From: Aurantimonas marianensis
GTDB lineage: Bacteria; Pseudomonadota; Alphaproteobacteria; Rhizobiales; Rhizobiaceae
Direction of reading: 5' to 3'
NCBI RefSeq assembly: GCF_024195285.1
Contig: NZ_JALHBS010000039.1
Span: 1 to 53,720 of the forward strand
DNA length: 53,720 nucleotides
Shown here: positions 1 through 7,027 of the stretch, one piece after another
Numbering within the stretch: the first letter of the stretch is position 1
Layout of the letters: each line of letters starts with the position of its first letter
Program-made: the position numbers and the translations under genes
The notes under the pieces: model-generated
Database searches by the model: none
Seen by the model: only the letters and a program-made list of their open reading frames with translations
Told to the model about the DNA's origin: nothing

Positions 1-691
1 TGCAGCCGCGCGAGGTGGTGAGATACGCGCTCGGTACCGGCAGGCCGCGTCGGCGGATCGCGGCGATAATGTCGCGGGCGGGATGCGGCAGCGTGTCGAG
101 ATCGGCCGGCGTCGCGCGGGGATGTTTGACAATGCCGCCATCGGAGCGCCGCACGAGCGAGGGAACCGCGTCCAGCGCGCGGCGCCCCTCGATCGCGTCG
201 GCCAGCCGCGCCATCGCCGCTTCGCCTTCGCCCTCGACGACGGCGTCGATGAACGGAAAGGTCTGAAGCAGCAGCGCCGAGATCGCCGAGGCCAGCGGCC
301 CGCCGAAGACGACGAAGGTTTCCGGCCGCACTCGCTTCAGGGTTCGCGCGGCGGTCAGCGCGCTCTTCAATTGCAGATCGTAGAGCAGTGAGAAGCCGGC
401 AAGGTCGGGCGCGAAGGCGGCGAGCCGGTCGATCAAGGCCGCGTCGTCGAGGCCTTCATTGCCGGCGCCGATGACGGCCACCTGGCGGCCGTCCCGGCGC
501 AGGGTCGCCGCCAGATACTCGATGCCCAGAAACTCGCGCGACAGGGTGTAGTCGGTGCCGAAGGTGACGATGTCCCGGCAGATCTCCGCGTAGCTGCGCA
601 GCATCCGCTCGCGGTGTTCGCGGTCGGGATCGTCGGTGAAGGGGTCCTCGCGCGGCCCGACGAGGGCGACCCGAAGTGGGGCGCCGGCCAT
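1..691 (-). CDS. B12-binding radical SAM protein (N-terminal part, runs off window)
   Basis: The reading frame is open from an ATG at 691 to the window edge, so only about the first 230 residues are seen. They have the layout of class B radical SAM enzymes: an N-terminal cobalamin-binding Rossmann-like domain (AVIGAGNEG near residue 70, FVVFGGPLAS near 130, VVEGEGEAAM near 155), followed by the phrase YLTTSRGC, where the cysteine is probably the first of the CxxxCxxC cluster motif. Such enzymes use a 4Fe-4S cluster, S-adenosylmethionine and often cobalamin for methylation or rearrangement at unactivated carbons. The start codon directly follows the stop of the upstream carrier protein gene (TAGATG), so the two are probably co-transcribed and translationally coupled. 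Substrate unknown; it may act on a carrier-bound intermediate (inference). Confidence 0.8.
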   Translation of the reverse strand, partial: MAGAPLRVALVGPREDPFTDDPDREHRERMLRSYAEICRDIVTFGTDYTLSREFLGIEYLAATLRRDGRQVAVIGAGNEGLDDAALIDRLAAFAPDLAGFSLLYDLQLKSALTAARTLKRVRPETFVVFGGPLASAISALLLQTFPFIDAVVEGEGEAAMARLADAIEGRRALDAVPSLVRRSDGGIVKHPRATPADLDTLPHPARDIIAAIRRRGLPVPSAYLTTSRGC

Positions 692-1006
692 CTAGGCCGT
701 CGCGGCGCCGACCAGCGGCGTCGCCAGTTCGTCGCGGTGCCGGGCGAGATAGCCGGCCCACAGCCGCACCGAGGCGAGGGCGGGGTCCATCAGCGCTTCA
801 TCCGGCACGTCGATGTTCAGCTCGGTCTCGACATTGAGGATGAACTCCAGATAATCGACGGACGTCATCCCGATCACACCGAAACTGTCGGTGCGCAGAT
901 CAGCGTCCCGCCGGACCATCTCGTTCGCAGCGCAGAGACTTTCGAGGATTTGCGCCAGTTGCTCCTCCAGCTCGCGCGCCGCGATCCCGTCCTGACTGGT
1001 TTCCAT
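692..1006 (-). CDS. acyl/peptidyl carrier protein
   Basis: A 104-residue protein that looks like a phosphopantetheine carrier. The stretch GMTSVDYLEF (Ser49 is the likely phosphopantetheine site), followed by a helix ending ELNIDVPDE, matches the helix II region of acyl carrier proteins, where GxDSL is usual; here the residue before the serine is Thr instead of Asp. The start was placed at 1006, preceded by AAGGGG at ribosome-binding distance; the frame is open further upstream but into non-coding-looking sequence. It abuts the B12 radical SAM gene downstream, so that enzyme may act on a thioester bound to this carrier. A second, different carrier lies at 5940-6206. Confidence 0.8.
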   Translation of the reverse strand: METSQDGIAARELEEQLAQILESLCAANEMVRRDADLRTDSFGVIGMTSVDYLEFILNVETELNIDVPDEALMDPALASVRLWAGYLARHRDELATPLVGAATA

Positions 1007-1042
1007 GCCGCTCACCCCTTCCTCGGAAACATCCAGGTAGAT

Positions 1043-1080
1043 GCTATCTCTGGTTGCTTCAATATACAACCGGAGGTAGC
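1043..1080 (+). promoter_or_regulatory. Hairpin in 5' leader of the 1106 gene
   Basis: A 14-base-pair stem (1043-1056 with 1067-1080) and a 10-base loop. In plus-strand RNA every position pairs, two of them as G-U wobbles; the minus-strand RNA would have A-C mismatches there, so the structure favours plus-strand transcripts. The only strong Shine-Dalgarno-like sequence, GGAGG at 1072-1076, lies inside the right arm and would be hidden. This lies in the divergent promoter region between the carrier protein and the 304-residue protein. Confidence 0.5.
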
Positions 1081-1105
1081 GTAGCGGCATGAGACCTGCG
1101 GTTCG

Positions 1106-2020
1106 ATGATTGCGGTTCAGACCGATCGCCTCCGGCGCGCCTGGGGCCGTTCGATGCTGCGCGAATTCGCGGCCAAGCAGCAGATCGTCGATCGGGATCA
1201 TGTCTTTTCGGATCTGATATCGGAGCGCGACGGTCGGCAACTCGGCGTCCTCGCCGTTGCCTGCGAGGCGCTGGCCGGCGGATGCTTCGATGCGCGCGCC
1301 CTGGCGCGTCTGCTACTGGACGAGGAGACACGCTTGGATATCTGCGCGGAACGGCTTGCCCAGGCGGCGCCGGGCGCCGGGGCGGAGCTGGCCGGCATGG
1401 CACTGGCGCTGGTCTATCTGCCCTTCCCGATCCCCGACACATTCGCCACCCTGGCGTTCGAGCCCCTTGATCTACGCCAAGTGGCCAGACGCGTCGACCC
1501 TGATCGTCGCCTGTCGCCGCGCACCCGGCTCTTCTTCGCCGATCGGCTGATGCGCAACCGCACCGTGCACGGATTGCTCGCGGCGACGGGCGCCGCGGTG
1601 GCGCTGTACGAGAACGGCGGCGTAGGCGACGCGGCTTTCGACGTCAGGCCGGAGCGGCTGCGGCGGTTGGCGGATTTCGCTGTGGCGCTGGCCAACCGTC
1701 CGGCCCTGTTCGCGGCGATGCTGCGGGCCTGCGACGAGGGCGACTGGCAACGGGTCGACGAACTCTGCCGCCATGTCGCGGGCGATACCGGGCGCGAGGG
1801 CGTCGATGGCGCCCGCCCGCCCTGGCTCGCCGATTGTCTTCTGCTGACATTGCTGCCGACCTGCGACACGATCGACGCGGCGGCGCGGCTTCTTGCCGTT
1901 TGGGCCGGTTCGGCGGTCTACCGCTCGGCCGTTGCGGCCAGGGGTGACGCGGCGCCCGATCCGGACAGCCCCGATCTGACCGGCGCAGCAAATCTCGCGG
2001 CGGCCTCGGCGGGTGCCTGA
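1106..2020 (+). CDS. Hypothetical protein (304 aa), unrecognised
   Basis: I do not recognise this protein. It is alpha-helical and Ala/Leu/Arg-rich, without signal peptide or obvious membrane segment. Its composition is that of a real protein, whereas the opposite strand gives Ser/Arg-rich shadow translations. Segments such as MALALVYLPFPIPDTFATL and a repeated ALANRPALFAAML-type helix suggest an all-helical soluble fold. It is transcribed divergently from the carrier protein and converges on the radical SAM gene at 1918-3096, overlapping its 3' end by about 100 bases. An ATG at 1090 leads only to a very short ORF. It may belong to the biosynthetic locus by position only. Confidence 0.6.
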   Translation: MIAVQTDRLRRAWGRSMLREFAAKQQIVDRDHVFSDLISERDGRQLGVLAVACEALAGGCFDARALARLLLDEETRLDICAERLAQAAPGAGAELAGMALALVYLPFPIPDTFATLAFEPLDLRQVARRVDPDRRLSPRTRLFFADRLMRNRTVHGLLAATGAAVALYENGGVGDAAFDVRPERLRRLADFAVALANRPALFAAMLRACDEGDWQRVDELCRHVAGDTGREGVDGARPPWLADCLLLTLLPTCDTIDAAARLLAVWAGSAVYRSAVAARGDAAPDPDSPDLTGAANLAAASAGA

Positions 2021-3096
2021 TGCGCCTGCATCCGGGCGGCCTTCAGTTCGATCAGCCTTTGCCGCGCCGCCGGCGCGGCAAAGAGCGGCATGACCGCCAG
2101 TTCCTCCAGATCGATCGCGCCGTCGAGATAGAGGTTGAGGACATCCGCCTGGCTGAAGCAGCTGCGGCAGACCGGCACCCGCGGCGGGTCCCGTTGCATC
2201 AGATCGTAGAGCTTGTGCTCGCCGATCACCGCGCTTGCGGCGCCGATCCCGTCCCGCCGGACATTGGCGATCTCCGCCGTCCAGCCGACCGGGCAGGGGG
2301 TGATCGCGCCGGTGTCGAACAATTGCACGGCGGCGGCCGTCAGATGGCAGCGGTGACGGCGAATGCCGTTCTCGCCATCGAGAAAATCCGCCAGCCGGTG
2401 ATAGTAGGCGGCGGGGCCGAGCACGGGGGCGAAATCGCCGGGCAGGGCTCTTAAGACCTCTGCGAACGCCCGCCGCGCTTCCCGACCGAACAGCCGACCG
2501 GCATGGATGCCGCGCACCGGGATCGGGATCAGCACCACCCGGCAGGTCAGCGTCGTCAGGAACGCAAGAAAGTCGCAAAGATGCGCCGCGTTGGCGTCGC
2601 TGACCACCATGGTGATCTCCAGCGGCCGGCCGATGGCCGCGATCGCCTCCAGCGCCGCCATCACCCGTTCGCCGAGCCGGGGCGAGCGCCAGCGCATGGC
2701 GTTCATCTCCGGCGTGTGGCCGTCGAGCGAGAGGTTGAAGCCGACATTGCCGAGACCGGACAGGCGCGCGACGATCGCCGGCGTCAGTTCGGTGCCATTG
2801 GTCAGCACCTGGACATGGGCGTAGCGCGCCGAAAGCTCGGCGATGAGATCGGCGGCATTGGCCAGCAGGAAGAGTTCGCCGCCGCTGACCTTGATCACCG
2901 GCGCGTCGATATGTTCGCGAAGACCGTCGAGCATGGCGAGGACTTCCGCGATCGCGATCGCCGCGCCGCGTCGCCTGGTCGACGCCGCGGTGGCGTCGCC
3001 GAAATCGCCCGCGTCGGCGACGCTGGTGCAATAGCTGCACTTCAGGTTGCACCAGTTCCCGGCGACAATCAGGTCGTGATAGAGGAACCGCTTCAT
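1918..3096 (-). CDS. Radical SAM protein with C-terminal auxiliary cysteines
   Basis: A 392-residue radical SAM enzyme. The cluster motif is CNLKCSYC (Cys16, Cys20, Cys23), which binds the 4Fe-4S cluster that cleaves S-adenosylmethionine. KVSGGELFLL matches the glycine-rich SAM-binding strand, and LTNGTEL is the usual following strand. The C-terminal third has more cysteines (RRHRCHL, ITPCPVGW, VPVCRSCFS), suggesting a SPASM/twitch-type region for auxiliary clusters, common in peptide-modifying and sugar-modifying members. The ATG at 3096 was chosen because the family N-terminus (short strand, then the cysteine motif) begins there. Substrate unknown; peptide modification is possible because precursor-like peptides lie in the same locus. 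Confidence 0.8.
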   Translation of the reverse strand: MKRFLYHDLIVAGNWCNLKCSYCTSVADAGDFGDATAASTRRRGAAIAIAEVLAMLDGLREHIDAPVIKVSGGELFLLANAADLIAELSARYAHVQVLTNGTELTPAIVARLSGLGNVGFNLSLDGHTPEMNAMRWRSPRLGERVMAALEAIAAIGRPLEITMVVSDANAAHLCDFLAFLTTLTCRVVLIPIPVRGIHAGRLFGREARRAFAEVLRALPGDFAPVLGPAAYYHRLADFLDGENGIRRHRCHLTAAAVQLFDTGAITPCPVGWTAEIANVRRDGIGAASAVIGEHKLYDLMQRDPPRVPVCRSCFSQADVLNLYLDGAIDLEELAVMPLFAAPAARQRLIELKAARMQAHQAPAEAAARFAAPVRSGLSGSGAASPLAATAER

Positions 3097-3164
3097 GCCC
3101 GGCCTCCCGTCGTCGCCGGGCAGGATGGCACGGGCCTTGATTGACTGCAACCTTGGGTTACATG

Positions 3165-3689
3165 TCAGTCCAGCGCGCGTCCCGGCGTATCGGGGCCGGA
3201 ATTCGGCGCGATGTCCATCTCGTAGACGATGTGCTTTTCCTCGAAGCCCGCCAGCCGGTAGAGCGCGCGCATCGCGTCGTTGGAGCTGGCCGTGCGTCCG
3301 ACGATGCGCGTGTAGCCGGCCTCCCGGCAATGGTCGAGGACGGCGCGCAAGAGCGCGATCGCGGCGGTGGGGCCGGCCCGCTTGCCATCCACATACATCG
3401 AGCGGAAGTCGGCGTAAGTGTCGCCGGTGATGAAGTTCTGGCGCGGCGCGACCCAGACCCAGCCGACGAGACGTTCATCCTGCTCGGCCACCTTGGTCCA
3501 GTCGCCGCCATATTTGATCAGCTTGGTCAGCTTCTTGCGGTAGTGCGCCGGATCGGTCACCGCCTCGTCGGCGAAGGATTTCACGGCGATGGCGGCCTCG
3601 AAGCCGGCGACCGTTTCGACATCCGAGAGACGAAAATCGCGCAGGACGAGGCCGCTCGGTGCGGCTGCGGCGGGTGGACGGTCGGCCAT
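3165..3689 (-). CDS. GNAT family N-acetyltransferase
   Basis: A 174-residue GNAT-fold acyltransferase. LVLRDFRLSD is the first strand, FRSMYVDGKRAGPTAAIALL corresponds to the acetyl-CoA pyrophosphate-binding loop and helix, and MRALYRLAGFEEK is the conserved C-terminal motif. It would transfer an acyl group from acyl-CoA to an amine. The ATG at 3689 was preferred over longer in-frame starts, which add a low-complexity Ala/Pro/Arg stretch. It sits 68 bases upstream of the radical SAM gene on the same strand and is divergent from the SpeD-like gene. A role in acylating an amino sugar or polyamine in this locus is inference. Confidence 0.8.
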   Translation of the reverse strand: MADRPPAAAAPSGLVLRDFRLSDVETVAGFEAAIAVKSFADEAVTDPAHYRKKLTKLIKYGGDWTKVAEQDERLVGWVWVAPRQNFITGDTYADFRSMYVDGKRAGPTAAIALLRAVLDHCREAGYTRIVGRTASSNDAMRALYRLAGFEEKHIVYEMDIAPNSGPDTPGRALD

Positions 3690-3850
3690 GGCGGGGGCGC
3701 TCCGGTCGTCGAGTGGGGCCGCGCGACGGCCGCGCGCGGGTGGTGGCGCGGGGTTGCAGCCCGCATAGCGCGTGACTATAGCGAGCCGAGCGAATTGAAC
3801 AGGGCCGATGGCGGCGCTGGCGTTCGCCCTCGCAATCATAAGGTGCAATC

Positions 3851-4204
3851 ATGCGAATACGCCAAGTCCTCGCCGACATGCGCGACTGTTCGGCCGCGAT
3901 CGAGGACGAACTGGCGCTGCGCGACGCCGCGCTCGCCGGGGCGAAAGCCGGTGGCGCGACGATCATTGGCGAGCATGCGCAGCGTTATGTCCCGCACGGC
4001 ATCACGCTGGTGGTGTTCCTGGCCGAGTCGCACATCATGCTGACCACCTGGCCGGAATATAAAATGGTGCTGGTCGACGTGCTCCTGTGCAATCCGGACA
4101 TGTCCGAGGATGCGACGATCGACGAGATCGCGCGGCTTCTGTGCCCGGACGGGCTGGTCGAGCGCAGCTACGTCACGCGGCAGATCGAGCCGCTAGAGAA
4201 ATGA
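3851..4204 (+). CDS. speD: S-adenosylmethionine decarboxylase-like proenzyme (SpeD/SpeH family)
   Basis: A 117-residue protein of the bacterial AdoMet decarboxylase family. These are made as proenzymes and cut between Glu and Ser to form a pyruvoyl cofactor; the cleavage motif is LAESH (Glu59-Ser60), followed by the conserved TWPEY. The cysteine expected 20 residues after the serine is present (Cys80). The histidine expected five residues after the serine (His68 in Thermotoga numbering, as I recall it) is Thr65 here. The family normally makes decarboxylated AdoMet, the aminopropyl donor for polyamines; the BpsA-like aminopropyltransferase at 11107-12354 is a natural partner. The substituted histidine leaves open a different amino-acid substrate or weak self-processing. 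First gene of a plus-strand unit with the FkbH and carrier genes. Confidence 0.85.
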   Translation: MRIRQVLADMRDCSAAIEDELALRDAALAGAKAGGATIIGEHAQRYVPHGITLVVFLAESHIMLTTWPEYKMVLVDVLLCNPDMSEDATIDEIARLLCPDGLVERSYVTRQIEPLEK

Positions 4205-4216
4205 CCGTTCACCGCG

Positions 4217-5920
4217 ATGCCGACGGATAGCCACGCCTGGTGGTCGTTCGCGCCGGCCGCCGCGCCGCCGGATGCCGCAGCCATCCGCGAGGCGGCCGAG
4301 GCCGGGCGCGGCGCCCTGTCGCGGGTCCTGCGCGAGGCGCGTCATCGTCTTGGCACCGCCCGTGCCGCGACCCTGCTCCGTGATGCCGGCGTCGGCGCCG
4401 CGCTGCGGCCGGTGCGGCTCTTTCTCGTCACCTCCTATCAGCCGCGCGCCATCGACGACGCGCTGCGCCTTGCCTTCGCGATCGCCGGCTTCGATCTCGA
4501 GACTGTCGCCGTCGAGGGGCTGGCCGAGGCCGCCGGCCGGGCGCTGGACGCGGCCGGGCAGGGGCGCTTCGACGGCGCCATCCTCTCCATCGCCGCGACC
4601 GGCACAAAAACCGTTCACGACGAAACCGCGCGAGTCGCGGCAAGCCTCGCCGAGGTCCTGCAGTGCCCGGTCGCGATCATCGGCGACGCCAAGGCCGGGA
4701 CGGACGACGCCGCCGAGGGCGTTTTCCACAGTCCGGTCGCGCCGGACCTTGCCGGCAACGCGCCGCTGTTCGACACGCGCTTTGCCGCCAGCCTCGGCAC
4801 CATCCCGTCAGAGCGCGGCGCCGAGGCCATTGCCGATACCGCCGCCGGCGTTGCCGCCCGGATCATGGGCACCGCGCCGAAGCTGCTGATCACCGATCTC
4901 GACGATACGCTGTGGCGCGGCGTTGCGGGCGAAAATGGCGATCTGGCGCTGCACGCGGCTTACGCGGCGGCGCTCGCCAGCCTCTCGGAGCGCGGTCTGG
5001 TGCTCGCGGCGGCAAGCCGCAACGAGGCCGAGGTCGCGCGGGAAGCGCTGGCCGATCTCGCCCGTGACGCGCCGTCCGGCGTTCCGCGCTTTTCCGCCCT
5101 GGCGGTCGACTGGGCCGACAAGGCGGATCTGGTCGCGGCCCTTCTCGACCAGCTTGGGCTGGCGGCCGAACACACGCTGTTTGTCGACGACGACCCGGTC
5201 AATTGCGCGCTTGTCGCGGCGCGGTTTCCGGCGATGGACGTCCGGCGCTTCGCCGACCCGGATGGCTTCGCGGCGATGCTCTTGGCAGATCCGCTGCTCG
5301 CCGCCGGCGAACGGCCGGTGCCCTTGGAAACCCGTGCCGCGCTCTATCAGCGCCGCGCCGACGTGGAACGACTGCGCGCCGCCGAACCCGACGCGGCGGC
5401 GTTTCTGGAACGCCTCGAGACCCGGCTCACCATCCTGCCGCTCGATGCCGCGAGCCGCCCCCGCGCGGCGGAACTGGCGCGGCGGGTCAACCAGTTCGTG
5501 CTCACCGCCGAGCGGCCCAACGAGATGGAACTTTCCCGGCGAAGCAATGCCCTCGACTTTCTCGTCAGGCTCGACGATGTGTTCGGCGGCCACGGCATCG
5601 TCGGGCTGGTGCTCGCCGACCGCGACGGCGAGGCGGTCGTCATCCGCAATCTCTATCTCTCCTGCCGGGCCTTGCAGCGGCGGGTCGAGACGGCGATGCT
5701 CGCGGTGCTTTGCCGGCGCGCGGCGGCGGTGGGCGCGCGGCGCATTATCGGGGTGGTCGAGCAGATGGAGCGCAATCGTCCGGCGCGGGGGCTGTTCGCC
5801 GAGGCCGGTTTCCGCCAGGACGGCGGCCGCTGGGTGCTCGATGTCGACCCGGCGGCCGGAACGCCCGGCGTGGCGGCTCCCCCGGGGCTGACGATCGACG
5901 ATCGCACGGAGGGATCATGA
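4217..5920 (+). CDS. FkbH-like HAD-IIIC domain protein
   Basis: A 567-residue protein of the FkbH/HAD-IIIC family. The phosphatase-like motif DLDDTLW lies at about 227-233 and the later acidic loop FVDDDPVN near 330. The C-terminal part has a GNAT-like domain with the family phrase RRVNQFVLT and LSCRALQRRVETAM. In polyketide pathways FkbH proteins move a glyceryl unit from 1,3-bisphosphoglycerate onto a carrier protein; related proteins work with carrier proteins in other natural-product or surface-glycan pathways. The N-terminal ~210 residues are family-typical but of unclear role. A carrier protein gene follows 19 bases downstream, supporting loading of that carrier. An ATG just after the speD stop is in another frame and soon stops, so 4217 was taken as start. 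Confidence 0.85.
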   Translation: MPTDSHAWWSFAPAAAPPDAAAIREAAEAGRGALSRVLREARHRLGTARAATLLRDAGVGAALRPVRLFLVTSYQPRAIDDALRLAFAIAGFDLETVAVEGLAEAAGRALDAAGQGRFDGAILSIAATGTKTVHDETARVAASLAEVLQCPVAIIGDAKAGTDDAAEGVFHSPVAPDLAGNAPLFDTRFAASLGTIPSERGAEAIADTAAGVAARIMGTAPKLLITDLDDTLWRGVAGENGDLALHAAYAAALASLSERGLVLAAASRNEAEVAREALADLARDAPSGVPRFSALAVDWADKADLVAALLDQLGLAAEHTLFVDDDPVNCALVAARFPAMDVRRFADPDGFAAMLLADPLLAAGERPVPLETRAALYQRRADVERLRAAEPDAAAFLERLETRLTILPLDAASRPRAAELARRVNQFVLTAERPNEMELSRRSNALDFLVRLDDVFGGHGIVGLVLADRDGEAVVIRNLYLSCRALQRRVETAMLAVLCRRAAAVGARRIIGVVEQMERNRPARGLFAEAGFRQDGGRWVLDVDPAAGTPGVAAPPGLTIDDRTEGS

Positions 5921-5939
5921 GACGAGGGACGAGGCCATC

Positions 5940-6206
5940 ATGACGACCCTGACCGACAGCGACATCGAATCCCGCGTCGCCGCGCTCGTCGCCGACGTGC
6001 TGGGCGTTGATCCGGGCGCGATCACGCCGGCGACCCGCGCCGAGGAGATCGGGGCCTGGGATTCCTTCGCCCTGGTGCGCATCGTCTTCGCGCTGGAGGC
6101 CGAATACGGTGTCCGCCTGACCATGGCCGAGATCGAGGCGATCGACGGGGTTCCGGCGCTGGTGGCAGCGGTGCGGCGGGGCGCGGGCGCCGGCGCCGGC
6201 GCATAG
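5940..6206 (+). CDS. acyl carrier protein
   Basis: An 88-residue phosphopantetheine carrier. GAWDSFALVRIVFALE is the helix II motif, with Ser42 as the likely attachment site, followed by an acidic helix and the VRLTMAEIEAI segment. The tail is a short Gly-Ala repeat. It lies directly behind the FkbH-like gene, the usual arrangement for an FkbH-charged carrier. It differs clearly in sequence from the carrier at 692-1006, so the locus probably handles two distinct thioester-bound units. Confidence 0.85.
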   Translation: MTTLTDSDIESRVAALVADVLGVDPGAITPATRAEEIGAWDSFALVRIVFALEAEYGVRLTMAEIEAIDGVPALVAAVRRGAGAGAGA

Positions 6207-6229
6207 GGAGGCGGACGACATCACCCGCC

Positions 6230-6377
6230 TTCGTCATCCTCGGCCGCAGGCCGGGGATCCATGCCAAGTCGTTGCCGCCGCCAGGTCGGTCCCGGGAACG
6301 CGCGTCTCTTCCGTCACCGGAGCGGTCGCCACGCACGCGGAGGCATGGATCCCCGCGCGGAGCGCGAGGATGACGAA
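6230..6377. repeat. Inverted repeat pair (intergenic palindromic element)
   Basis: The left arm (6230-6265, reading TTCGTCATCCTCGG... to GGGGATCCATGCC) and the right arm (6343-6377, GCATGGATCCCC... to GCGAGGATGACGAA) are near-perfect reverse complements at both ends of each arm and diverge only in the centre. This layout is typical of short dispersed intergenic repeats of alphaproteobacterial genomes. Other copies in the genome would be expected; none was noticed in this window. Confidence 0.65.
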
Positions 6378-6718
6378 GCGTCGGGGCCCACGCTTTTCCT
6401 TCCACGAGAAAGAGGGCGCGCGTCATCGCCCGCACCGCTTCTGCGGCCGGTCGCTCAATCTCCAACGCTGGCGTCTCCTCCTTCCTTCTTCGATTCTCTG
6501 TCCCCTCCTTAAGCTTCGCCTTGCGGCTCGCTGAGGGGCCCCTGATGCCGCTCTCACGAGCGGCGGGACGCCGGAGGCGAACCCTCCGACTGTTTTACGT
6601 CATGCGGTCCGCCTCCGGCATCCCGCGCGGCGTTTGACCAACCCTTCGACACGGGCGCCCTTGCCTTGGGTGGGCTCCCGTGCGCTGCCGGCTCTTCGGC
6701 CCTTGCGGGGCCTCAAGC

Positions 6719-6757
6719 GGACCGATCCGCAGACCCCTCATTAGTGGGGGACGGTCC
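6719..6757. repeat. Nested stem-loop
   Basis: GGACCG (6719-6724) pairs with CGGTCC (6752-6757), and inside it CCCC (6734-6737) pairs with GGGG (6746-6749) around an AT-rich loop. No U-run follows on either strand, so it is not an intrinsic terminator. Function unknown. Confidence 0.35.
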
Positions 6758-6890
6758 GGCGGAGCAAAGGGCCGTCCGGGCCGGGCCTTCTCCGGAAGAA
6801 GCCCCGTCGCGGACACCGCACCGCCGGCCCCCAAACGATCCCGGTGATCATTCGCGCCCGTTCCGTGGGCCGGCGGTGAGGCAAGTATGC

Positions 6891-6927
6891 GGGAGGGGGG
6901 GAGAGGGGGGATAAGTTTTTGGGGGGA
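6891..6927 (+). other. G-run tract, possible G-quadruplex
   Basis: Four guanine runs (3, 7, 6 and 6 long) within 37 bases on the plus strand, separated by A, AGA and ATAAGTTTTT. The spacing allows a G-quadruplex with one longer loop. It lies about 100 bases beyond the stop of the SMC-like gene. Confidence 0.4.
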
Positions 6928-7027
6928 GGCGGATTTGGGCCGAAAGGAGACTGTCCGGTTTTAGTCGGCCTGGGTACAGAAGCGGACGTTCTAACCTTGC
7001 CAATCGCGTTTTTGGTCGGCGGCATCC

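Larger units (their letters stand above)
6207..7027. other. Gene-free stretch with inverted repeats and G-runs
   Basis: About 820 bases between the carrier protein stop and the end of the SMC-like gene. No open frame here has protein-like composition. It contains a dispersed-repeat-like inverted pair (6230-6377), a nested stem-loop (6719-6757) and a G-run tract (6891-6927). No integrase, tRNA or insertion-sequence end was seen. Confidence 0.6.

Noticed and set aside
1472-3052. 526-codon minus-strand open frame
   Set aside because: Arg-rich; it overlaps in another frame the radical SAM gene, which has the CxxxCxxC motif.
3141-4043. 300-codon plus-strand open frame
   Set aside because: Runs antisense through the GNAT gene and out of frame into the SpeD-like gene; no domain.
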